DNA of 64,000 nt from Branchinecta lynchi. Taxonomy: Eukaryota > Arthropoda > Branchiopoda > Anostraca > Branchinectidae. The stretch is taken from positions 18,425,624 through 18,489,623 of the forward strand of contig JAKZAP010000004.1 in the NCBI GenBank assembly GCA_023053575.1, in the 5' to 3' direction. The notes below the pieces were generated by a model. That model worked only from the letters and a program-made list of their open reading frames with translations. It did no database searches and had not been told where the DNA came from. The translations under genes and the position numbers were made by a program. Positions 11,501 to 19,900 of this stretch are shown piece by piece. Within the stretch, counting starts at the first letter, position 1; each line of letters begins with the position of its first letter.

Positions 11501-13797
11501 GGCTCCTTTTGACGCCGACTGAGTATTCCCTTAAAGCACAGCTCTTACTAGAAATGGAATTTTCGCGCAAAATGGTCGTGAAAATACCAATACTTGTAAC
11601 GGTAAATTAGCGATTATTGTTGGCTCTTGCCGACTCTGTTCAGACGTCCTGCCGTCCAGTTTGAGGATCGACACAAAGTATTCGAAAAACGGGAAAATCC
11701 AAGCAAAGGGAAAAAAGTGTCAATTAAATCAAGTCAGTCCTTAGTTTATTGGCAAACACCCATATTATCTATTAGTGTACCAAACAAAATGTTAAACAAA
11801 ACTAGACCTTAGGCAACGTAAGTATTGCGGCAACCTTTTCCCGGCTTCGCCGACTAAAGTGTTGCTAACACTTTGGTTTTGTTTCTTCGCTGTCGGTTAA
11901 ATGCTGAAGTTGTCAACTTATCGAAGCTTATAAAACGGTATGTTCTAAGAAGAACACAATCAGTAGTCACATGATCAAAGGCTATTCCTCAGCGTTGTGA
12001 AAACAACAACAAAAGAATATTGGAAGAAGGGACTAAAATGACTTTGCAGTCAGTTGAACTTTATCGTTTTCAATCGTAGACATCGTGACGATGAAAACTT
12101 GGGACAATATCTTATATAATCTAGTTGGTATTATAAAGCTATAGGTAACTTTTCAGGATTAAAATACCATAGATGACACTATTAATTATTCCGAAACTAC
12201 CTCATTGTCTTACATTATCGTTTTTACCCGTTGCTTAAACAGTTGATCCTAGTTTTCAGCGGTAGACCATCGATACAAACTTTAGATTTATAGAAATCGA
12301 AGACAGTGTGCACCAATTTGCACAAATTTCTAGCCCCTCGTCAACCGATTCCTACTTACAAGTCCTCTCCCGTCAGTTCACCGGAAACACATAGTGGGTA
12401 CACCAGCCAGCAAAAGTTGCAAACCCCTCATCGCCGAAGATGATAAAAGGGGATTATTGCTTACAAGTCCCTTGCCTACCTTTTAATTGGGAACCAAATT
12501 GTTCTTACCATCGAATACACCGGAAACAAATAACAGGTATACCAACTATCAAAAGCTGCAAACCCCTCATTCCCGATGATGACTATGAGCTAACAGTTGA
12601 CTGTTGCTTGCAAGTCCCCTACATCTCTCACAACTGGATTCGCCTATTTTTGGTTTCAGTGTGAACCTTACTACTGAAGTTGTCAACCCCTTGAAACTTT
12701 CAAACTGGTGTTTCTCATGAAGGAATTTTTGTACCAAAAATGGATGACATATAATTTGATCAGCTCGTCGACGGCTATCGATTGCCGTCGAAAAAAAAAT
12801 TCTAACTGTCTTAGTTCAAAAGTTGACTTTTTTGCCGTAGGCTAATTTCTAATGTCACCGCTTAGAAAGGAGCAAAGGGTAAACTCTAATTTCTTTAGCA
12901 ATAAGAGAACTTTTAAAGTTTAAGTGGCAGATCTGGTACCATTTCTCTACCACAATCCTAAGTGCAAAAGAACGAATGATAAACTCAGCTGAATTCGCGA
13001 ACAGAAATGAGTAGAAGCAATAGATGGGAGAACTTTCGGAGCCGTGGGAAAAAGCCACATTTTGTGTCTGTAAATTTGTCTATTTATCACTCAAAGAAGA
13101 TATGTTGGCTGTGGGGTCGGGTGACTGCCGCATTTATTTAACACTAATGGATTTTAGTCTATCTTCAATTTGAAATTGGTGCCTGCCTGCTTGCGTGCTA
13201 GAACGCAGCTTTCCACTCGAAAGCAACAACATAGTTTGATGAAACGAAAGGTTGGCTGCACAACTTCAGATAGTCCTCTCTAACATGGGCTATATAACTA
13301 CCTTTCACTTCGCACACGTAGGCTCTGGCTCGCTGACAACCAAAAACCATCCTTTTTGGCCCCAGGCAAGAGTTCTACGGAGCTTTCGAAAATGGAATGT
13401 CATATTCATCAATTCGGACTAAGGTGCACACTTTCGGCAAAAACCGCACAGGTTACACCCTTACCAGTTACCAGGAATAAAACGAAATCGGTGGCCGAGG
13501 AAAAAAAAAACGAGGACAAAACCAAGGTGTTGCTCTCGCAACACAATTTTGAAGCTTTTGCTTCCCTAATGTAGAGTTGATGGATCTGCGCGTGCGCCGG
13601 CTGTTCTGCCGAGCGATGCTATCACTTCTTGGCCAACTCTAACGTTACCGTTATCCTCATCCAGGCCACCAGCCAGACCAGCAAGCTACCCACAACCCAT
13701 CTCATCAGAGCAACTACCCAGTATAGTGGACGCCGGCTTCCCTTCGTTTGAGGATTTCGGGAACTTCGTTGGTGACTTATTCAAGAAGTCCTTATAG
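1418..13797 (+). CDS. Gene A: predicted secreted Lys/His-rich protein, nine exons
   Basis: Rebuilt as join of 1418-2591, 6153-6237, 6887-7061, 7425-7577, 7992-8149, 8286-9035, 9381-9446, 11341-11460 and 13665-13797, giving about 937 residues. Every junction is GT-AG and the phases agree throughout (1,2,0,0,2,2,2,2). Residues 1-22 form a signal peptide with a hydrophobic core (FIICAILLLL). Residues to ~391 are Ser/Thr-rich without a known domain. Residues ~392-590 are very rich in Lys, His, Gly and Tyr, including 'YHKEEYHKKQKFYDD'. Residues ~590-650 are Pro/His-rich, and ~650-890 are acidic. The motif recalls arthropod histidine-rich secreted proteins (possibly those annotated DUF4779; from memory, unchecked). 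An extracellular or cuticle-linked, metal- or polyanion-binding role is inference only. No paralogue is in the window. Gene B follows 143 bases downstream. Confidence 0.8.
2592..2823. other. Start of gene A intron 1
   Basis: The frame of exon 1 stays open to 2764, but downstream of the donor the encoded residues lose the Lys/Ser character. No separate feature is seen. The rest of this 3.56-kb intron is filled by a repeat element. Confidence 0.4.
3491..5664 (+). mobile_element. Satellite-bearing element nested in copy 1
   Basis: The left end carries a hairpin (GGCACTTG..CCAAGTGCC) followed by a (TCTGTCGG)n-like run at 3539-3575. The centre is a tandem array. The right end is 'AAGTGCCATATGAGCTCTTA' followed by GCTCTTGT. 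The same two ends occur around the longer diverged copy at 28.86-30.40 kb, and a similar right end lies at 39240. I see no clear target duplication. Short ends plus central tandem repeats recall non-autonomous Helitron-like elements, but that assignment is inference. Confidence 0.6.
3660..5625 (+). repeat. Satellite array, about seven ~282-bp units
   Basis: The phrases 'GGCACTGTGGGGGGAGTGG', 'GAACGGGTGATCGGATCTCG', 'ACCGGATCCGGTGACTTTTG' and 'GGAAGACACCTAGCAAACAC' recur at a spacing of 276-283 bases (one unit is shorter, ~258). Units differ by scattered substitutions and small indels, which points to recent tandem amplification. Overlapping short open frames arise from the repeat itself and are not genes. 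Confidence 0.9.
5960..6152. other. End of gene A intron 1
   Basis: This holds a G run (6077-6086) and a polypyrimidine tract leading to the acceptor at 6151-6152. Nothing else is seen. Confidence 0.4.
6153..6237 (+). CDS. Gene A exon 2
   Basis: It follows a long T tract and AG, and ends before GTAAGT. It encodes a Lys/His-rich segment beginning HGKRKKKHSNKYKENK, in phase with exons 1 and 3. Confidence 0.8.
6238..6886. other. Gene A intron 2
   Basis: AT-rich sequence with no recognised repeat or gene. The right end has TTTTTGTTTCTTCCAG. Confidence 0.4.
6887..7061 (+). CDS. Gene A exon 3
   Basis: It lies between TTCCAG and GTGAGG. The encoded 58 residues alternate Lys, His, Gly and Asp (for example KYHDDDKWKKKGKKGFDF), typical of low-complexity cation-rich secreted proteins. 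Ends in phase 0. Confidence 0.85.
7425..7577 (+). CDS. Gene A exon 4 (conserved-looking motif)
   Basis: It is bounded by TTTTTTAG and GTAAAA and is phase 0 at both ends. It encodes 51 residues starting GFKNVYHKEEYHKKQKFYDD. This is the part of the gene that most resembles arthropod His/Lys-rich secreted proteins as I remember them. Confidence 0.85.
7578..7991. other. Gene A intron 4
   Basis: A candidate mini-exon (7885-7922) lies here between splice-like sites, but its length of 38 bases breaks the frame, so I leave it out. Exon 4 joins exon 5 in frame without it. Confidence 0.5.
7992..8149 (+). CDS. Gene A exon 5
   Basis: Bounded by TTCTTGAAG and GTAAGT. It encodes KRYGSDFGKKGYFKKGKF and further Lys/His/Gln-rich residues, ending with HGWDDG, in phase with exon 6. 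Confidence 0.85.
8286..9035 (+). CDS. Gene A exon 6 (His/Pro then acidic)
   Basis: The largest downstream exon (250 codons), between TTTTCCAG and GTAAGT. It opens with the His cluster HDHHEHDPHGDH, passes through a Pro/Arg-rich stretch, and then becomes acidic (PDEDYVPPEDLFEEPP and later Glu/Asp runs). Base composition is higher in GC than in the introns around it, as expected for coding DNA. Confidence 0.85.
9381..9446 (+). CDS. Gene A exon 7
   Basis: A short acidic exon (DIDDMREPETFQTDEAESES) between TTTACAG and GTGAGT, with phase 2 at its end matching exon 8. Confidence 0.8.
9690..11140. repeat. Diverged copy of the satellite-bearing element family
   Basis: Degenerate versions of the phrases in the 3.5-5.7 kb array occur here ('GAACGGGTGATCGG'-like, 'GAGGGGAGTTGG', 'GATGAAACTTGG'-like, 'GACCGGATC'), but only in single, drifted units. 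It lies inside gene A intron 7 and is itself interrupted by a small hairpin element at 9862-10021. The boundaries are approximate. Confidence 0.5.
9862..10021. mobile_element. Hairpin MITE, copy 1
   Basis: The left end AGTGCGAATACACGATGA is the inverse of the right end TCATCGTGTGTTCGCACT, and the inner arms ('CCCGGCCGGATATCCTGC' and 'CCCGCCCGG') also pair. A related hairpin lies at 55803-55957. Length ~160 bases, no coding capacity. Confidence 0.65.
11341..11460 (+). CDS. Gene A exon 8
   Basis: Between TTCTTTCTAG and GTACGT. It encodes Glu/Asp-rich residues (PGSVEKNEEAEDGEAIKP). The frame also stays open through the donor for a few codons to a TAG at 11477-11479, so an unspliced shorter C-terminus is a possible alternative. 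Confidence 0.75.
11461..13664. other. Gene A intron 8
   Basis: A possible cassette exon (11644-11732, acceptor CTGTTCAG, encoding RPAVQFEDRHKVFEKREN) has coding-like composition, but I could not fix its 3' junction with confidence. At 12330-12665 a ~140-base sequence is repeated two to three times ('GCAAACCCCTCAT', 'TTGCTTACAAGTCCC'). The rest shows no feature. Confidence 0.4.
13665..13797 (+). CDS. Gene A terminal exon
   Basis: After CTCATCCAG, 44 codons end with FGNFVGDLFKKSL and TAG. The one-base phase fits exon 8. An AATAAA signal follows 27 bases after the stop. Confidence 0.8.
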
Positions 13798-13823
13798 ATA
13801 TTTATCTGTGATATATTTATTGA

Positions 13824-13829
13824 AATAAA
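13824..13829 (+). terminator. Gene A polyadenylation signal
   Basis: AATAAA within 'ATTGAAATAAATTAAC', at the expected distance after the terminal exon and 112 bases before the gene B start codon. Confidence 0.7.
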
Positions 13830-13940
13830 TTAACTTTAACCAGCGTATCAGGTGTAACTGTTCTTATCAGAAGAGATAATTCCGTCCTCAGCGTCCTCAA
13901 AGGCTAGTTTAATTTAGCGGTTCTCCTGGCGAGTGTGGAT

Positions 13941-13994
13941 ATGTCTGAGTCTTCAGAAGTAATTAAAAAGAGGTTACGGCTAATACAAAAGAAG
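13941..13994 (+). CDS. Gene B exon 1
   Basis: The first ATG after gene A opens MSESSEVIKKRLRLIQKK and is followed by the donor GTAATG in phase 0, which exon 2 needs. The position and helical, basic character match the short N-terminal exon of harmonin. No other upstream ATG in a suitable phase was found. Confidence 0.65.
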
Positions 13995-16900
13995 GTAATG
14001 ATATTTGTGTTTCTTTTCTATCTCACTCTACAGTAATGGGATTTTAATCATCGAGTTTACCAGACCTCTAAGCACAAAAATAGAAAAACAGAGCACAAAC
14101 AAAAAGGAAAACAGATGGTGTTTCTGGAAGGTCGGCATTTAAGCAAGTGAGAAAGCGAAAGTGGAATAAATACGTTGGAACAGGTGAACCTGGAATAATC
14201 GGAACCAGCCATGCGACCAAGGACAAATAAACCCCAGTCTACCATCTCTAGTATACGACCATGCGGAGTTGAATAGATTCCCTATTCCCTGCTGTATGCA
14301 AACGAGCGGAGGGTCGGAGCTACACGTCACAGTTCGTTACCTCTAGAAATTATTAAAGCCCCGCAGAAAAAAACATCGAACGTAAAGCCGATTGGTTGTC
14401 TACCATTATAACGTCACATGTGACGCGCTGCATAGTGGGTCAGCACAACTGCTGCACTTTTTCCTCTGATATGCGCAGCGGCGATGAGGGAAGTAGACGG
14501 GCATCAAGTCAAAGCTCAGCAAGTACCTCTAGCTCAGGTCAGTTTTGTCGGGGTATCCATAGTGGCTGCAAGGGACCAAAGACGCAAGTTATGTTGGCTT
14601 GTTTGTTCTTGATACCACTAAGTTCTTGGCATAATAGTGTCATGAAAGATACCAAGAAACTGAGGCCAGAGAAACAAAAGGTTTGTTAACTCGACCGAGA
14701 CTTCGTACTGTGTCTAACCAAACATCGTACTGAAAGCTGGTCATACTTTTCATTTTGTATTCATTTAGTATTTTTGGGATCCCGAAACGTAAGTTTAGGG
14801 ACACGTATGAGATCGCAAAAGTTATCCGTCTGTCCGTCTTGGTGTGAGAATTTCTTTGGGTCGTCGGACAGGTCAAGTTCTTAGGTGGGCTTTGTAGCCC
14901 TATATTTAGGGGTGGGGGCAGGGGTGGCCCGAAGGGGGGGTGAGGGGGGGTGACTCACCCCCCCTGCCTTTTGCTAAGTCGTATCAGTCGTTTATTTCGG
15001 CCTTTTGCTAAGTCGTATCAGTCGTGTATTTTGGCCTCGCCGAGGTCCCGGGCATTCATTTTAATAAAAACAATCCGAGTCGTTTAAATTTTTTTTGTTA
15101 ATTTTGTCTCTGCACAGCTTCAGTCGGAAGCACGTCCCTAAAGACAAGTTGGGTCGTTTAAACTAGGTTTTGTATCCCCGATAGGTCCGAGACATGATTC
15201 ATGGGGGCAGCAATGCGGCTACCTGTTGTACTCCCATGTGAATTGGATCTGCCTCACTCAGGTCTTTCAGATTTTAGCCTGTCAAAACTACAATAGGCAA
15301 AATAGGTTAGTTGTTAAAGTGCACTCTGACTGGATAACATTGATATACCTTATAGACCAAAAGCGAGAGACAAGGTTATGTGCATTGATTGTTGGTCAAA
15401 CTTTGGCTAAAAGTGAAAAAAGGAAGATAGAATTTTTGAACGGAAGGGAAAGCCATCAGCAATCAAATGACAGGAAACCTGCGAAACAAGTGTGCCCAGA
15501 ACAGATAGAAAAATGTCGATTACAAAGAGAGGTTGAGGTGGTAACAACGCTTGAAAAGGACAAGGAAGATTTTAATATACACCCGAAATTCGTTTCCCAG
15601 GACAGGAGGGGTTCTGCAGACGTTAGAATAGATCATTCTAGTCGGAAGGTAAATTTGTTGCCTCTATGCTATCAGAGGCGTTACTATCCAAAATGTTTGG
15701 GGGGGGGGGGGCAGAAATATTCTTTCAGCCCAAGCTGACTGGGAATCATATTTATCACTGCCGACTGCGAATCATAGCACTAGCAAGTATGGGAAGAGTA
15801 CGGTATTTACCGACTGGCTGGTAATTTTTGCCGGCTTTTTTTGCGAAAAAAAACAACTGTTTGACAAGAAACCGACCGTTTTTAAGAAAAATCGACTTAC
15901 AAAAAACTGACTGTTTGAAGAAAAATCGACTGTTTCCCCCCAAAAATCGACTGTTTTTAAGAAAAATCGCGGCGCTTCGCGCCGATTCAGCAATTTTTTA
16001 CCGGCTGGTTGACAACATCGGGGGGGGGGAGGGGGGCTGAGTACCCCAACCCATACGTGACGCCCCTGTTTGCTAGTGTTAAAGCACATCTGAAAACATT
16101 TATTCAAACGATGTTTACAACGGATATACGTCAACTACGATTCTTCATCAGCGATATTTCCCCCGACGTTGACCGAGAAGTTTGAACAGCCTGGCAAGGA
16201 CTCTTGCCAAGAAGGGCCAACATATCGCTGATGAAGAATTGTAGCTGACGTATATCCTTAGTAAACATCGTTTGAATAAATGTTTCAAAGTCAGCTTGGG
16301 CTCAATGAATATTCACATCTGAAAAGAATTCGTAAAATTCAGGACACTCATACAACTCGAAAATGATCTCTTTTATGTTTAAGTTATTAAAAAAGCGAAC
16401 TTCTTGTCTTCATTTGCTGTGTATAGCATCTTCTGTCGCGTAGAATCAAATACTGAAAACCAGTTTTTAAGTTGCAATTTTTCAGGTGTAGCTCACTGTA
16501 GCTTTACCTGCTTTAGTTTTCGACATGAAAGTACAGTGTGTCAAATGACACGGTACTTTCATAATGAAACAAAGTACATCAAATCGCCCGAAAAAAAAAA
16601 CGCAACTCCAGTCTCGTCCGCGAACCGGCGTCTATTCTATCTTTATTGTTTTCCTCGTTTCTTTTCTGAGGAAGTGTTTTTTGAACGTGAAAATTACTTT
16701 TTTTTTCTATTAGTTTGGAGCAAATCTACTTTCTTTTCTATGGGCCCTTTTTGTCCCTTTTTTCGATGGACAGAGTCGTGATTTCGTAGCGATTATTAAC
16801 TTCTCGTTGGGATCTCAAAAAGATTCTCTGCTCCTCGGTGTTTACGTCCATTAATCCGGATGATTTTTTTTCTTTTAGTGCTCTGGCAAACTTCCTCGTT

Positions 16901-19900
16901 ATGTTTCTGAATAAGCGTGTCTTTAACGTGAAAAATTACTTTCTGCTTTAATTCGGAACAAATCTACTTTGTGTCTACTTTGTTTTCTATGGCCACTAAT
17001 TTGTCACTTTTTTTCCGACGGTCAGATTTGTGATTTCAAAGCTATTATTTCATTTTCAATGGGATCGCAAAAAGACGGTCTGCTCCTCGGCGTTTCACAA
17101 AATTTCGCCTGCGGCGCATTCCATAGTGTTCTCTATTTAGAGGAACGGTGTGTCATTTACTTGGCGATTAGGCTTGGAACTTTTTAGATCTTAAACACAT
17201 TAAAGGCTGGCTAAAATCTTACTAGACAAAGGCAGATTAAAAAAATTTCGCCTGCGGCGCTTACTTTAATTTGTCCGGGGATAAACGTTGAAAGCTTTCC
17301 TCTTTAGCGAAAGTTGAAATGTAAAGCTGAGGCTATGAAGGTATGTGTACAAAAATGTTGATTACACGAATAGTTTCATCTGATACACTGCACCTAGTTT
17401 TAACCGGCTCTATTATTTGTTGGTGGGAACGTGCACCATTGCCGCGTAGTCGCAGTAGGTCATTTTTGTTGGTACATGCGAGTCGTATATTACTATCCGG
17501 GAGTCGTTAAAATGAGGGGTCTCACCCCCCCTGGCCTGACTGCTTCGGGCCACCCCTGGGTGGGGGTTCAAATTAAGGAGCAAACAAAATATTGTTGGTA
17601 GTTGATTATGGTGTAAGAAGACATGCTGTACACGATGATGAAAACCATTTTTCCGCCGGAGAAATAGTTCGTCTGGAATCCGGCAAAACCGGAAAGGTTG
17701 TTAAAAGCAAAATTTGTGTTTGATCTAGATCAAATGTCCGATTTAGGGGTAAGAAGACTTGCCGAACACTTATGTGAAAATCATTTTCTACCCGGACAAG
17801 TAGTTCGTTCGGAATCTGGCCATAACCGGGAAATTATTTAAAAGTAAAAGTTTTATTTGTGGTTGATTAGAAATCCAATTTAGGGGTAAGAAGTGATGCT
17901 GAATCAATATATGACAATCCTTTTTTACCCGGATATATAGTTCGCCCGGAATCGGGATGGAACCGAAAAATTTGTTATAAGTTAAATTTTTATTTGAAGC
18001 TGATTAGATGTTTGATGTTGGGGAAAGGAGATACGCTGAGTTCATTTCTTAGCTTTCTTTTTTTCACCGGACAAGTAGTCGAAACCGGAAAATTGGCAGA
18101 AGTAAGGCAGGAAGTATTCGTCAAAATAGATATGACTTATATCGGTAAACACACATGCTGAATCCATATCTGAACTTGGTTTTCACAGATGATTAGCTAT
18201 ATCCCTTACGGAAAATCTGCACCTCAAATCTACGTCAAAACGGCCTCGTACATTTGAAACACAAATTTGACCGTTTCCGCTCTCGTTTTTCACCTTAAAA
18301 CGGCCTCGTACATTTGAAATACAAACTAGGCCGTTTTCTCTCTCGTTTTAACCTCAAATTTGGGTCAAAACGACCTCGTACATTTGAAACAGAAACTACC
18401 TCGTTTTCTCTTTCGCCTCATTTGGTGGCGAATCCACCTCGGCGAAATCCACTAGGTCGAAACCAAATAATGTTGGTAAAAACCGGCCTTGTATAGAAAC
18501 AAACACTGAAATTCGTATCTATTGATCTAGTCTAAAACTGTCACAGACTCAGACAGCGGACAACCAGGTGGGGCCGAAAACGTCCTGGTGTATTAACGAC
18601 GGACCCAAAATCTCGCCCAAAATTCTATAAAATATAGAAGATAAAACTATGTTTCCCCAAGTTATCGATTTTGGACTAGTAACTCTCGAAATTTGTCGGG
18701 TGGTGGAATAAGGTTCAAACACGGAAGCTGCTTCTGAAACTTTTTGAAGTTCCCGTATAGCAATATTTTCATAACTACAGACGGCAGGGCTTAAATTAAA
18801 GCATTTCCGTGGCTCTTACAATTTTGTTTTCCTGTCTCGAAACAAGCATTTAGAGAATAAGGTACCATACTGCATAGCCTGCATAGATTTGATTTGATTA
18901 ATATAGTGATACATAAAATCGGACTGGATTGCTCTTTGCTCCTAGGTTTCTGGCAAACGTAAACCTCGAAAGTAGTTTCTCTCATTATAAGTATTCCTTC
19001 ACCCCGACCTGACTGCGAATCATATTTGACGGTGCAAAACGGATCAGTAAGCTACATATTATTAGAGCTATATTTTGGCCCTTCTTGGCAAGGGTCCTCT
19101 TCAGGCTGGACCTGGCGAAGACAAGACCCAATTGTCTAGATCAAATATTGGATTTTTGGGATCCCATCGAAACCTTTGGTCTTGTTTTCTCAGCAACCAG
19201 GCTTAGCATGGGAGCCTTGCACTAAGAGGTCTTTATTTTTGTTTCTGATCCGATTCTTGGTGGTAGCGGAGTAACAACAAAAGGTAAAAGGCACGAATGA
19301 ATATAGGCAACTAAACATAATAGTAAATATAACAGACCAATAATTAAACATCTTACGTTCTTGAAATATATTTTAAACCTAGGCATGCTCCAGTTTTCTG
19401 GTCTGACTGCCGCCTTAAGATCTGTCCTTCAGACAGATTAAGCCAGTGTTAATTTAAAGTTACGCGTACTGCACCCACAGTTCGATTCTCGCAGTCAGGC
19501 GCAAATTTCCTCATACGCTCCGAGGTTTTAATGCATAGCATCCAGATTTCCTCAGAAGGCGTATTCTCGCCATTCCCCGAGGACTTCTCGACTCGCTCCT
19601 CGAGGAATCTAAGGGAACGGCTAGAAAAGAGGGAGTCACTCCATGTGTACTCCGCGTTCAGAAACAGCGAGAACACAGGGAATGCTTCCAAAACCGATTG
19701 TGTTTAAAAAAAAAATATATGCAGTTGACGAAATCAGTCTGTATTCACTTTATTCTTGTTTTTTTTTTGTTTTTTTTTTATTCTTATTGTTTTTAACTAA
19801 TTTTACATCGCACCAACACCAACAAAAATTGATTTCCCTCCGAATCTGAAAGGGAGTCTTTTTTGATGATGGTGATGACAATCGGAGCACTCCCTGTCTG

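Larger units (their letters stand above)
14919..17558. mobile_element. hAT-like DNA transposon, 2.64 kb, non-autonomous
   Basis: The ends CAGGGGTGGCCCGAAG and CTTCGGGCCACCCCTG are perfect 16-base inverted repeats, flanked by the 8-base duplication GGTGGGGG (14911-14918 and 17559-17566). Undisturbed copies of the surrounding repeat (for example near 58160) read 'GGGGTGGGGGTTCAAA', proving the empty site. An open frame of 170 codons (15226-15738) has no recognisable transposase motif. Smaller elements are nested inside. Confidence 0.85.
14771..19187 (+). mobile_element. GGGATCCC-family element, copy 2 (twice interrupted)
   Basis: Starts TTTTTGGGATCCCGAAACG and ends 'GGGATCCCATCGAAACC' then TTTGGTCTTGTT. 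It is split by a 2.64-kb hAT-like element (14919-17558) and by about 0.9 kb of unrelated sequence at ~18203-19105. The inner ~120-base subrepeats are visible at 17600-18140. Confidence 0.75.
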
